Under the pieces are notes generated by a model. The model made no database searches. It was given only the letters and a program-made list of their open reading frames with translations, and had not been told where the DNA came from. Position numbers and translations under genes: made by a program. From the NCBI GenBank assembly GCA_951213105.1, contig OX578142.1:123891731-123955730 (forward strand): a stretch of 64,000 nucleotides of DNA. The letters are read 5' to 3'. Positions 34,741-47,401 of the stretch are shown here, in pieces. How positions within the stretch are numbered: position 1 is the stretch's first letter; the number at the start of each line of letters is the position of its first letter. This DNA is from Amaurobius ferox (taxonomy: Eukaryota > Arthropoda > Arachnida > Araneae > Amaurobiidae).

Positions 34741-35393
34741 TGTTACCAAAACAATGTTACTATTAGAATAATTTCTGTTAACTTGTAGTCATATATTTGT
34801 ACTTAAGGCTGCTTGTTTTTGTGATGTTTTGACAGTAGTGTTTTACCGTTAAAAATATTTCCCGTTACATATTGAATCAATGTATAAATATGCAATCGTA
34901 TGTCAACATACCTTTGTCTTAGATATATAATTATTAGATTTTGTAACATTATGTTTAAACAGTTTTCTCATAACATATTTTTTTTTTCATAATCCTAGAA
35001 AATGTTAATAAAATATTATGTATTAGTTTGATTTTGATTTTTCATAATTACTCTCATTTGCTTTTCCAGCAATTAATGTATGCCTGCTGATTTAATTACA
35101 TTTAGTTATGTTTCATAAAATAAACCTTAATTTAATACAAAACATTTATATAAAGACGGTAATATTTTCTCACAGCAAACGTTTCCTAAAGTAATCTTTT
35201 TCATGCATTATAAAATACTACATTTAGTCACTAACTTGATAACTATAATTTTATATGCAAATTAAAATTCTAAATGTGCACAGTTGCTTGTATTTGCTAT
35301 AAGGTTGAACTGAAATTGGAATGCTACAATTCGAAATTTATTAACCCTTATTAGATTAGAGTGCAAAATTCAATCATTACATACACACTGTGA
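34741..35393. other. AT-rich DNA without recognisable features
   Basis: I see no reading frame, repeat or element here that I can support. Confidence 0.4.
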
Positions 35394-35395
35394 TA

Positions 35396-36413
35396 AAAAA
35401 AATAACCCCGACAGAAGTTTTATATCGTTAATGAAACTTCGCACACGTACTGAATATGTAAGGATACATAAATGATTCATTTTTTATTGCAAAAGGCCTT
35501 TTATTACAGAATTGTGGCTACATAACGGTCGCTTGTTAAGACCCAGTAAATCCTCTCCTGGTGACGATACAAGCCGATATTCGATGTGGCATGGAGTTAA
35601 ATGAAAATCTAATGCCTTATAATAGTATCAGATGTCATATGATTGCTGAAATAGATCGCTGACATTCCAAGATAGCCGCATGCGCCGTCCCAAAATATCC
35701 CAGACATGATTGATTGGTGAAAGTTCTGGAAATCTGGCTGGTCTTGTGAGGGTATCAACACTTGAATACACTCTAAAGATGCTTTTGCCATGTGTGGTAG
35801 GCCGTTATCATCTTAAAAAATAGCTCCCAAAAGATGTTAGGTTATACTATCATTCCAGATGTGATGTTCAGCTCATGCCAGATTAAAACGTGGTCCGGAC
35901 CTCCTCCACACACAATAAATAAGGCTGTCATCGGATGTCATGTAGAAGTGGTGATTATCACTAAACACGATGCGACGCCATTTGAACGATGTATAACTAC
36001 CCCAGGCTCCACACCACTGCAAAAGATGATGTTTATGTTGGGTAATTAGCGGTAAAGAGCCGAGAACGGCATCCTACTGTTGCTGTATCCTTCTAATGGT
36101 ACGTACTGACACTGAATGAAGTGAAGGTGAAACGAAGAAACCTACATTACGTTCGCTCCAGGCTCTGGCAGTTACTTGCTTTGATGTCGTGTGCATCATC
36201 AAGGGAACTAAATTGTTTACTTAAAGTAGCCAAACCACAACAGTGGTTAGATATGTTCCTGAAGAAGAGCAACGCTTCTTATGTATGCCGCAGAAGGCAC
36301 CCCGTATGCTCTAGAACCATTCTGTTCACTTATTGGCTACAAAATTTTAGAGAATTTTGCGATGAGTCTCAGCCAATCTTTTAGGGAATCCTGGATATTT
36401 TTTTATCACAGTG
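35396..36413 (-). mobile_element. Tc1-type transposon relic, about 1.0 kb
   Basis: The inverted ends CACTGTGATAAAAAAAATA (left) and CACTGTGATAAAAAAATATC (right) match. The body is minus-strand coding but shortened by deletions. It belongs to a different Tc1 subfamily from those at 5.3 and 18.7 kb, judging by its ends. Confidence 0.82.
35500..36300 (-). pseudogene. Tc1-type transposase remnant
   Basis: Recognisable pieces on the minus strand include a segment resembling QPDFQNFHQSI (35650-35790, equivalent to ARFPELSPINHVWD in the neighbouring frame) and the complement of TAAACACGATGCGACGCC, expected near the FSDES motif. All catalytic motifs are frame-broken. The assignment rests mainly on the element's ends and position. 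Confidence 0.55.
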
Positions 36414-38332
36414 ACTTTTTGTAGTTATTGGTGTGCTGAACACCTTGGATTGATCATTTTTTTTCCTGATACTGAATTTTCAATATTGAATTACTCTTTG
36501 CAAAGTCATATTTATGAAATTATTTTACTAAATAGGAATTTAACTCTTTAGAAATAACGTTAATGCATTTCTACGATAAATTGAAAAGTTATCGTATCCA
36601 GTTACTTCTAAATCAGCTCATTTTGTGTTCACACTAGTACAGGGAATTCGGGCTGCATGTAATACTCTGTGTGCTTTTTATTTTCATTCACTTTTAAATG
36701 AATAGTGAAACCATTCATCTAAAAGTTTTATAATTTGATTTATTTTTAACAGGATCTCTTTAGTTTATCGAGAAAAATATATTTTATAGTTAATATCAAG
36801 AATGTCAATTTGGCGTGTAACATGAAATTATTTCATTTCTACCAGTAATTTGCAAGTTTCAATGTTTTTTTTCTCTATTTAATTTTAAATCTCACTTCGC
36901 CTTTCTGTTCTATTTCTCTCGTCTTTGTATGCGAGAGTGAGGAAGTTTTTATTGGCCTGAGTTGATACGTTTTCGGTTGGCTTTTGTTTTCCATAACTGA
37001 TACCACAGGCAAACGAATTTTCCCTTTAGGTGCTCCTTCTGTGTTGGAATTTCTCTTTGCCAAGTTGCAGTTATTTCTTACTGGTTATTAAGAGCACACA
37101 ATAGTTTTAATCTGAGAAAGAGTTCTTAAAACGTCCTCGAAACAATTGTAGTTACCTAATTGCCCTGTTCCTGCTTTCTTCAAAGAAGTATAAAAAGTTA
37201 TATGGAATACTGTAGTTTTTAAAGATTATATTTCTACCTTCCGTGCAATATATAATATATGTAAAAGGGGGGTAGGGGGTACTGTTATGGGCGTCAAATA
37301 TCAGATTTCGATGGAATGATACGTTTTGAGTATCTCTGTATGCGATCTCGAACAAATTATTGAGGAAATCAAAAGAAATTTATGATGACTATTTTAATCT
37401 ATAAAAATCAGTGCCTATTGATTTTTGGCGAATCAAAGACAATTTTTCCATACTTTCTTTCTAAAATTGGATAAAAAAAGTTTTATAAATATAATTACTT
37501 AACAAAATGTTACGAAAATGAGTATTTAATGAGTTTTTTTATTATTTAAAAGCAACGGCATTTATAAAATGCTGACATCCTGATCTGTCTATATATTTCA
37601 TGTTTTTGATTTAAAATAGAAAATTCATAAAAAGTGAAACGAACTTATTATTTATTATAAAATGCAGGATTGTTTTGTAAATATTTTAACACAACATGTA
37701 TGAACATGAGAATGATAAAATTATCACAAACCATTCTGAAAATTTGGGATATTTATTCCTTTCAACATGGAGCACTACATCTCTCAGATAAATTGAGCAA
37801 ATCGCATGCAATATGGTACGATTTCTCCAATCAATATAAATCATTAGGATTGAATCCTACAAATTGTTAAATGAAAAGAGAAAGACTACACTCAAATTTT
37901 TGAACTTTTTTTTTTTTTAGAGAATTAAGGATTTTAAATACATAATTTTATGTTAGAATTTTTTGCTCAAATGTCACACACACACACACACACACACCAC
38001 ACACCCACACACACACACACACACACACACAAATATTTTTATTAGTTTTTATTCATAAGGAAATGGAATAGCTTACAGAATGATGTCATTCACGTTCTTA
38101 AGATTTTGCATGTTTTTATTTTAAAATGCGGAAATTTTATAAATATTAAATTTTTTCCATCATATTAAGTGACTAAATATTTTGAAATACTTTTAACCTT
38201 AAATAGGTAGAACACTATATGTAGCGAGCCGTGCTCCAGGTACTAGAAGTTTTAATTTTATTGCAACGAGCCCGATATCTCTTGAAATACTTAAGAATAT
38301 TCTGACGAATTATATGAAATTTAGTATGCTTA
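36414..38332. other. AT-rich DNA with a (CA)n tract
   Basis: An interrupted (CA)n microsatellite lies at 37977-38030. A minus-strand 62-codon frame at 36875-37063 is Lys/Ser-rich, starts at TTG and has no motif, so I do not call it a gene. The rest shows nothing I can name. Confidence 0.5.
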
Positions 38333-39990
38333 TTACTTTCCTTATATAGATAGTATAAGGAAAGTATTGTGACGGGATCGAAAATTCGAATTCGAGTTTT
38401 CGGCGGGAGAGTACGTTTCAAGCATTCCTGAACACGAATCAAACGTTTTTGAGATGATGTCTGTGTATGTGTGTGTCTGTGTGACTGTGGAAACGATATC
38501 CCACGAACGAATGGAAGGATTTAAACAAAATTTGGTACAAAAATTACAATTCGTGAATGCTGGAAGCCTATTGTTTTTAAACGTAATCGAATGTTCAGAA
38601 TCCCCTAAATTAAAGTTACGCAAATAACATATTCTTATGTAATTCTTCATTAGAAAACGATGGACATGAATTTTAGAAAGCTAACATGAATCGCTGTCTA
38701 GATATTGTACATTTTCCAAATAAATTTATCAAAAAATCACATAAAATAAAAAAACATGTCTTAACTACTGTGAAACATATTCATTTTTCATATGTAATGT
38801 CATACGATAAATTTGGTGACATCATTCTCGTGGATCTAGCTCGTTTCATTCATGGGAAAATATACTTTGGGAAATACTTTCGGAGTTGGACTCCAATAGT
38901 CATTTATCTGCTATAAGAATCATTTATTTCTACACCCATAACTCTTGGTAATATTTTGGCGACAAATTTATTTGGCAGCATATCGCCAACTTGTCGACTT
39001 TTTAAATTTTGCCAAATTAACGAAATTGTCGCCAAATTGATAAAAATGATGCTAAATCAATGAAAATGACGACTAATTGATAAAAGTTAAATATCTTGGA
39101 ATGAATATAAGAATGTACTATAAGAATAACCATTTTATCCATCCATAATATTTGGCAAAATTTTGCTGATGAATTTCTCGGAATATCTCCAACTTGCTGA
39201 CTTTTTAAGAGTTTCGAAATTGACAAAAATGTCACCCAATTGATAGAAATTCGCCAAATTGATGAAACTAACTTTAATCAATGAAATGGCGACTAATTGA
39301 TAAAAGTTCAATATCTGGGAAAGAATATAAAAGTAGATAATAAGAATAACCCATTTCTCCACCCTTCTCTCCGTAAGCCTTGGCGAGAAATTTAGCAGGA
39401 CGTTGCCAACTTAGCGACTATTTCAGATGTTGCCAAAATAATAAAAACGTCACCAAATTGATAAAAATGACGCCACATGGGATGTAATGTTTCGCAATTT
39501 CTGATTTTCGTTTTATTACGGGCATACCTTCTAGTATATAAGAAATAATCTTCTCTCCGTGTATCTGTAACAGTTAGTGATACATTTGGCAAACTTGGCG
39601 AATAATCTAGTAAAGTAATTCCAACATGGCCATATTTCGCCCCAGATTTACAAAATATCGTTAAAATTGCAAAAATGACTCAAAATTAATGAAATTGACT
39701 CCTAATTGATGAATGATTTACTAAAATATTTTAATATATGGATATATGGACTATATTGCTTATTGAGGATGCTATCAATATTGAAAATTGTTTATTTAGA
39801 GTTTCTCGAAATATAATTTCATTGGGAACTTTGAAATAGTTTTACGTTTTGTCGTCCGAAAAATCGCCAAATGTAAAATTCAACTTTGAAAACACAGTAC
39901 CGTGGATCTTACACATTATTTTTTACTGTTGAAATACTAAATCTAGTGCATTATATAAGGAAAGTCATGTACTGCCAACATCAGATTTTT
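38333..39990 (+). repeat. Unclassified dispersed repeat, copy 1
   Basis: It begins with a near-palindrome CTTTCCTTATATAGATAG then TATAAGGAAAG, and ends with TATATAAGGAAAGTCATGT and then an ACATCAGATTTTTT tail. The middle and end align with 40534-41776 in direct orientation (for example GGAAGCCTATTGTTTTTAAA, CATCATTCTCGTGGATCTAG). It contains several blocks of 20-bp-periodic GCCAAATT units. No coding frame is convincing. It could be a non-autonomous transposon. Confidence 0.65.
39011..39088. repeat. 20-bp-periodic GCCAAATT array
   Basis: Four units start exactly 20 bp apart (39011, 39031, 39051, 39071): GCCAAATTAACGAAATTGTC, GCCAAATTGATAAAAATGAT, GCTAAATCAATGAAAATGAC, GACTAATTGATAAAAGTT. Matching blocks lie at 39190-39310, 39425-39480, 41032-41110 and 41385-41510, and looser ones inside Helitron A. 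Confidence 0.8.
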
Positions 39991-40533
39991 TTTATTTCTT
40001 AAGAACAATAAGCTTTCGTATTTTCAATGATATTTAGTAGAAATAAAACTCTAATTTTTATTTATTCTTTCAAAATAGACTTTAATCTCTAGGGAGAGTC
40101 ATATGTGGGACACATATATTATACCTAACTTTAGGACATAGATTTCATGACTAACAGTAAACTTTCCACAGAAGAACTTTTTCTTGTCAGACCCATCTGT
40201 TTCTGATCTATGCCTGGTAGATGTTTGTGAAATGTATAAATAAAATGTGCATGTTCTGGAGGGAATAAATGCTTCTCTCGGAAAAGTATGTACCTGCCAC
40301 CCGGATGATTTCAAATATTTAAAAAAAATGGGCATTTTGAAATCATAAATATCTTCTGTATGATGTTTGCAAAATATTCATTGAATAATTCTCTTCGTAG
40401 CGCTTTGCTTCGGACTATTTCATAATTTTGTTAATTTCGTGCTATCTGAAATGATCATATCGCTCGTTTGCTGCAGCAATGTCAACAATGAAATTTTTGA
40501 ATCATTATGCAATAGCGACACAACTGTCTTATC

Positions 40534-41776
40534 AAACGAATGGAACGATTCGAACGAAATTTGGAGCAAAAATTACAATCTGTGAATACTGGAAGCCTAT
40601 TGTTTTTAAAAGCAATCGAATATTCAGAAACCTCCTAAATTTTCGAGTGAAATTTTGAAAAAATCATCAAACATCAAAACCTCTAATAAAGTTATGTAAA
40701 TAGTCATATCTTAAGTAATGTTTTGTTAGAAAACGATTGACACAAACTTTAGAAAGCTAGCATGAACCGTTCTCGAGATATTGCACATTATTTACATAAA
40801 TTTGTCAAAAAATCACATAAAATAAAATGTTCACTTTTCATATGTAATATCATGCGATGAATTTGGTGACATCATTCTCGTGGATCTAGCTAATTCCGTT
40901 TATGAGAAAAGATGCTTTGGATAATAATTTTGTATTTGGACGACAAAAGTTATTTATCTGCTATAAGAAGAACTTATTTCTCCGTTCACAACGTTTGGCG
41001 AGATTTTGTTTTGGCGACTTTTTTAAATGTTGCCAAATTAACGAAATTATCGCCAAATTTATAAAAATACAGCAAAATTAATGAAAATGATGACTAATTG
41101 ATGAAAATTCAATATCTTAAAATAAGAGTAGACAATAATAATAAATCATTTCTCCGTCCGTCCATCCGTAAAGCTTGGCGAGAAATTTTGCGAAACGGCA
41201 CCATCTTGGCGACTACTTTACATGTTGCCAAAGTGAAAAAAATGTCACCTGATAGACAAAAATGGCTCCATATGGTAACTAATGTTTCGCAGATTCTGAA
41301 TTCCGTCATATGACGGCCATACTTTCTAATATATAAGAAATGCTTTTCTCTCCATTTATCTGTAACACTTGGTGACGCATTTGGCAAACTTGGTGAATAA
41401 TTTAGCAAAGTATCGCCAATTTGGCGATATTTCGCCCCAGATTGACGAAACTTACGTCAAAATTGCAAAAAATGACGCTAAATTAATGAAAATGTCGCTT
41501 AATTGATTATTCAAATATTTTAATATGTGGACTAGTATATCGCTTATTGAGGATGTTATCAATTTTGTTAATTGTTAATTTAGAGTTGTTTAAAATATAA
41601 ATTAATTGTGTGCTTTGAAATAGTAATACATGTTGTCATCCGGAAAATTGCCAAATGTAGAATTCAACGTTAAAAACACAGTGCCGTGGATCTTATACAT
41701 TATTTTTTGACTGTAAAAAGGGTAAATTCATTGCATTATATAAGGAAAGTCATGTGTTGCCCACATCAGATTTTTT
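40534..41776 (+). repeat. Unclassified dispersed repeat, copy 2
   Basis: This is a direct copy of the 38.3-40.0 kb repeat, lacking its first 170 bp or so. It ends with the same TATATAAGGAAAGTCATGT. Divergence from copy 1 is moderate with small indels. The GCCAAATT blocks are kept in register. Confidence 0.65.
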
Positions 41777-41924
41777 AAATCGTCATTTCACGGTCCGAAG
41801 GATGGACAACTATATATATACGTTGTTAATTCAGTATAACATCTTTCCAACTGTATTTTACACATGCATTTATTACAATGCTGCATTTTAGATTTGCTAA
41901 AGAATAGGGCCTCTACTCCCACTA

Positions 41925-42590
41925 TAATTTAATGTTGAATCCATGTCAGTATTTATCTAAGCTCTATCTATAACCTTGAAAAATACATGCCTTAAGTAAT
42001 ACGAAGTAGAAAAGAACCGAAAGTTGAAATCCTTAGTGATTACCCCACCATTTAGAAAATTGATACTAAATCTATATCAGTCATCTAAAGTCTAACTATA
42101 GCCGATTCTGAGAAATAGATGTTTCAATAAAAATTAAAAATTTTTGAACCAGAGTTGGGAAAATATCAGGTGAAAATTCTTAGTAAACACCCTGCTCTCT
42201 CTGGAATGTGATGCTAAATCCATATTAGTCAGCATCTAAGCTCTAAGCTAGATGTTTCAAGGAAATTTTTTGAACCGGAAGGGGAAAATAAATCAAAGGT
42301 GAAAAGCTTTGCATTCTCTAGAATTTTATGCTGAATCCGTATCAGTTATCATCTAAGCTCTATCTATATGTAATCGTGAAAAATATATACTTGAAGTAAA
42401 ATAAAAATTCTTGAAAATTTTGAATGAAAAGGAACCCGAGGTGGAATTCTTCAGTGGACTGACTCCCTAGTCCCTTTAGAATTTGATGATGACTCCATAT
42501 TAGTCATCATTTAAGCTCTATCCATAGCAGATCCTTAACAATACATGTTTCAATGAATAAAATGTTCAAAAGCCCATACTGTGGTAAAAT
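41925..42590. repeat. Degenerate tandem repeats, about 120-160 bp
   Basis: Segments resembling GATGCTGAATCCATATCAGT then CATCATCTAAGCTCTA recur near 41933, 42061, 42209, 42328 and 42485. Each is followed by an AATACATGTTTCAA-like and a TTTTTGAACCGG-like part. Spacing varies and copies are strongly diverged. Confidence 0.6.
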
Positions 42591-43540
42591 GTTTTCTGCC
42601 AATAACATATGAGTACATGGACTGATAGAAATAAAATAAATTGTCTTTCAAAAACAATCTTTCTGTTAAAATAGATTATACTATAAATGAAATATCATGT
42701 GTAGTATTAAATATTCCAATGTAATCCCAAGATAACTGGTTCTTTTATCGTCTGCCTTTTATCGTCATTTAGTAGCAAGATTTGCCATAATTGCTCAACA
42801 TTAAGCAAAGTGTTTAATGAATGAGGCTATTAGTGTGTGTTAAAACTGACCAATTGGGAACATCACGTGCGATTCTTTAGGCGAATACCTTATTGCGTCC
42901 GTAAGATTAAACGTGTATTCGATGTTTATTATCTCCTATTATAATGTCACAATCCAAATCTTTTTCACCTTTAAAAACATGTTATTAAGACTGTTGGGCT
43001 TATGCCGACCATGTAAAGTCATTCGTAAAATCAGAAATGTTTGCGTTTCGTTGTGTAGTATTGTGAGTGTTTATAGAAAATTGAATATTTATGAAAACAT
43101 CGAGTTAAATCTAACTCTGTGATCGTGAATGTGCAAGTCTTGTATTCAATTAAATACTTCATGACAGCAGATAGCAGAGAAATGTAGATTTAAGACAATG
43201 TAAGGATCATATTCTCTGTGATCACAAACTGGTAGACTCAGCAAGAGCATAAGGTACTCTCTTACCGTCCATGAGGACATTACATTTCAATTAAGAATTG
43301 ACTCTTAAGTCTATCAAAATTTTAGTTTAGGTCTGTCATCATAACCAGCTCCAAAATTATAATTGGAAAACATAATAATTGATAAAATATAAATTAATAA
43401 TGTCAAATTAATGAACACGAATTGTAAAATTGCAAATAAAAATTTGAGTAAAAAATTTAATAACTTTAAATGATAATTTTAATCAATATGTAAAGTTGAG
43501 AAAAAATGTCTCGTCATGCATTTTACTGTTTTTCTTTTAG
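42591..43540. other. AT-rich DNA, no feature seen
   Basis: Nothing recognisable except an ordinary polypyrimidine-like run at its right edge, discussed with the next entry. Confidence 0.4.
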
Positions 43541-43622
43541 GAATGATGTTAATTCTCAGGTTGACACCGTACGCGAACATGAGTATATCATAGATGTCAA
43601 GAAAGATAAAGTGAGAAATTAA
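43541..43622 (+). CDS. Possible 3'-terminal exon (tentative)
   Basis: A good splice-acceptor context (TACTGTTTTTCTTTTAG ending at 43540) is followed by an open frame NDVNSQVDTVREHEYIIDVK then KDKVRN and TAA at 43620-43622. The peptide is charged and not biased like the AT-rich noise around it. An AATAAA occurs about 120 bp downstream. I recognise no protein family, I see no matching upstream exons, and the evidence could be chance. Confidence 0.22.
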
Positions 43623-44007
43623 TAGGTGTGGGAAGTGGAATGCATAGCAGTTTTAGTAAATTCAATCCCTTAACAAAAGTAACCGTGCTGCGAAAACAAT
43701 CGGCCATATAATGTGAAATTCGTAAAATCTCATCCTAAAGAAAAATAAATGAAATCACTGTTTCGGGTGCCAAGTAGAATTCCATCCAGGTGGGAACGTA
43801 CGTGTCATCCGAGGTCCGTATTGCGTACCATCAACACTTCTCACTTACAAGTAAAATAAGCAAAGTGAAAGAAGAACGAGAAAATTTTCCATACCTTAGC
43901 ACCTTACATCGTTAATTAATGAAGTGTGCATAAAACAAAATAACAGTACAGCGTGACTATATTCAAGTACTTTCCGTAGAGTGAAAAACCAAAATCCTAT
44001 CAGGTTT

Positions 44008-44400
44008 ATGGAACATTTCCCTCTTCTTCTCTTACATTTTAATTATTCCATATATAAATGGGAATTGTTGATTGTCTACCTGAATGGAATCAGACTTATC
44101 CTCAAAAACAGTGATTTCATTTCCTTTTCCTTTGCTTTACTTTATCGAATTTCACATTACTTGGAGGAATTGGTTTACAACACAGTTGTTTTAGTTGTGT
44201 GCCTGCATGCTTTGCTATGTACTGAAATGTGGTTTGCACCTGGTTCAAAATTTTGGGTATCTAACATTTTTGGTTTTGTCAGTGTGTGTTTCATATGCAT
44301 TCTGCCTGTAGTAAATTTTAATGTAAAATTTGATCAGGAATTTCCAAAGCTGGCAGTAAAACAATGTTTATTTGATAGGGCCTACCGCAGGTCTGATTAA
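44008..44400 (+). CDS. Hypothetical hydrophobic ORF, 130 codons
   Basis: An ATG at 44008 opens a frame to the TAA at 44398. It has at least three hydrophobic stretches (HFPLLLLHF to GIRLIL, VYNTVVLVVCLHALLC, SNIFGFVSVCFICILPVV) that could be membrane segments. Length without a stop is somewhat greater than expected by chance in such AT-rich DNA. No family is recognised, and no splice or promoter evidence links it to a gene. It may be a chance frame or an exon of an unseen gene. Confidence 0.2.
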   Translation: MEHFPLLLLHFNYSIYKWELLIVYLNGIRLILKNSDFISFSFALLYRISHYLEELVYNTVVLVVCLHALLCTEMWFAPGSKFWVSNIFGFVSVCFICILPVVNFNVKFDQEFPKLAVKQCLFDRAYRRSD

Positions 44401-47105
44401 TATGATTAGAGATTTAACACTTTTGCATTGCTGTACTAACAATTTTTGTAATTGAATTTAAATAGGAAGTGCACTAAATTGGAGGTAGTCTAAAAAGTCT
44501 AATACGCTAACCCTGAAGAAACTGTCTGAAATTTAGAAACATTTAAAGACACACCCTTTCATCATGAATAAAAAAATGAAATATGTATATCAACGAAATC
44601 GGATTTGGTCTGTAGCCCTGTCAGTAGAAAACGCGACGACAACAAAAACAACATGAAGAGGCAAATCATCTAAAAATGCAGTTTTCAGCAATATTTTCCC
44701 CCACTTGCACTCTATTGATTTGAATAATTATTTTTTTCATCTCTGGAAAATCTACTGTAGCAGCAAGCAAATATACACTTGGCATTTCTCCTGCATTACT
44801 TCCATGAAAAGTACCGTTTCATTACTTGGCGCGGAACGCCAAGTAATGAAAGCACTTAATAATCTTTTAAAATAAATGTTATATAACCTTTCAAAATAAA
44901 TGTTATAATAGAACTATAATTATTACGATTATCTTTGAAGGTTTTTGAAGTACTTTCTATTCGCATTGGTTTCCTCTCAGTTTTTGGAAATTTGTAGTTT
45001 CTTATTTTTCGGGTTTCGGACCACCTCTACATATGTACGTTATTAAACCTATAATATAATACAGCTATTAAATGAATTAGTAGCATATATTTTTCTCTAT
45101 ATTTTGTTGAAATATAAGAGAAATTATGATATATATATCCAATACATATAAGATTTCTCTAATTTGATTTAAACCTATTTTATTAATATTAAAAGTTACT
45201 TATTTTAGCATCTTGCTTTTTAATTTAGTAAAACAAAAACAGATTGCGTTTATTATGAGTAAGTAAAATAATTAACAAGATAAAGCAGTATATAAAATAA
45301 CTAAAGAGATAATTAGATTACTACAAGAGAGTAATTTGTATTAATTTTGATTCGTTTACCAAAACATGCACTATGAAAATAAGTTCCATTTAATTGTCGC
45401 CATTATTGGTCTTAGTCCTACGCTAAGCAGAGAAGAAAGACCCTTGGTAATACGTTAATAAACCGAACCCAAAATAGAGTGGAATGGGCAAAGTGAACTA
45501 AAGTTAAGGCGTCATCTCTCACTATGTCAACCTCCTACAGGAAGTTATGGAAAAAAATTATAAAACCTTTTAATTTATTCTTTTATTTTTTTTATTCGCT
45601 GAATCTACATTCGTTGAATGACCTCGGTCATATCTTCTTTTGGCAGAAGGGCCGCATTTGAAATTTGCCAGTAAAAATGTCCTTCCTCATCGGTTTAAAA
45701 CAAAAGAAGTACAAATACTTACGTAAAGCACGTGACTTTGAGTAATACACGCACAACCAATAACGATTTGCTTTAGAACGTAAAATGCAGAACAAATTAA
45801 GATAAATAAACATACATACGTTGCGGAAATCAACTGGATTTTTTCTTCACTGCAAAAAATTTGGACGTGAACATCCAGAATGTCGTTTCTGTAAATTAAT
45901 ATACAAGCATAGATGTAAAAGTGTTAATTTATTTTCAAATGGTTTTTCATAAAAGATTTATTTCTCGTCTAAAAGACTTCATTTAGCCAATATTGAAAGC
46001 AATAGAAGAAATTCGTTCAAGCACAAATTTTCGATTGCGTTTGGAGTTTTTACGGCTTTATTTACACAGAAGGTAACTCTTTTATTTCTTATTCAGTTTA
46101 AACTTGCAGTAAACGGTTGCTTTCGCTGATTGAAAAGTTTTTCGTTAGGTTATTGATGTTCTGTAATAAATTAATCTATTGCATGGTTAAAGGTATTATT
46201 AGTTCGAATTTAAGCACTCTCGACTGCGAAAATTTACATTTACTCGAATAACAATAATTTTCAAATATATGTAAAACAATATTCCAAAATACAACTATAT
46301 TTCAGCTAGGCAAAAATAAATAAATAATTTCATATGCATACAGTTGCGTATTTCTCTAACCATTAAAAATAAACATTTTTTTAAATTAAAATGAATCAAA
46401 TGCAGCATCTATATTAAAAAACCCATAAAATTAATTAAATTCACGACACAGCTATTATATACATAATTGAGCCCAACTGATCAGTTGCCAAAAATTAGGT
46501 AAAAACTCAAAAAACATAATATAATAAATGTAATAATACAAAAAGCGCTTATTTCAATATCTGATACAGGGCACAGTTGTTCTTCAACACCTTTCCCAGA
46601 CCTCGCTGCTTTTTTTTATATTTAAAGTAAAATATATAAGCAAATAATGGTGAGTTTTCTTATGGTGGGTTATGAAATCTATCTAAATTTTCCACCTTAT
46701 CAACCTAATTGAATAAGCCTCACCATCATATAAAATAGAAGAAATTGTGAGGTTAACCTTATATTAAATATAGATCAGTTAAGAGGATGCTTCTTGAGAA
46801 CTCTTTATACATCCATCTCAAACTGTAAAGTCAATTCAAAATTACTTTCTAATTCGGTGATTCCAAACTTGTCAAATCATAATGAATTTAATTTGGAATA
46901 AGAAATTGTAAGATTTAGTGTTAGGTCATATACATATTTTACAGTGGGGATGAACTTCTGCCTGTAAATTCTACTGGTAAAAATATTCCTTTATACTAAA
47001 TTTGACGAATTTTAGGCAAGCGGTATCAACGCTTGAAATTATTAACTCTTTATATTGAAGTATTAATTAACCCATTTTTTAATGTAATGAGATTTTTTTA
47101 GAATA
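44401..47105. other. AT-rich DNA with one perfect hairpin
   Basis: TTTCATTACTTGGCG (44817-44831) and its exact complement (44837-44851) form a 15-bp stem with a 5-nt loop. An imperfect CTTTNAAAATAAATGTTATA duplication follows at 44863-44911. Nothing else is supported. Confidence 0.55.
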
Positions 47106-47401
47106 ATCTATATACATAAAATGGAAAATATATCTGTCTGCCTTTCTGTATGTTTATCTGATCATTGGGAGAACAGCTGCACCGAATTTCATGAAATTTT
47201 TTGGGTAGCCATAAAATAGCCCCACTTTAATTTAGTTCATATTTTTCAAATTTATAAGAAAATGGATGGTCGAGATATTATTTAAAAACCCACAATTAAT
47301 TACCTTCCATGGAGATAACATTATGCAGATGATATTTTATTTGAAGAAAATTATATCATGTCCCCTAACAACGGAATTAAATCCAACTTGTTTATAGGAT
47401 A
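47106..47401 (+). mobile_element. Helitron family A, 5' fragment
   Basis: It starts TCTATATACATAAAATGG followed by TCTGTCTGCCTTTCTG, the 5' end of family A, and continues with GAGAACAGCTGCACCGAATT and GGGTAGCC, as in the copies at 29.8 and 32 kb. It is cut off at 47401 by the end of a second Helitron family. Confidence 0.75.

Noticed and set aside
36875..37063. Minus-strand 62-codon frame, Lys/Ser-rich
   Set aside because: It begins at TTG, has no homologous motif and no visible splice signals, and its length is within chance expectation.
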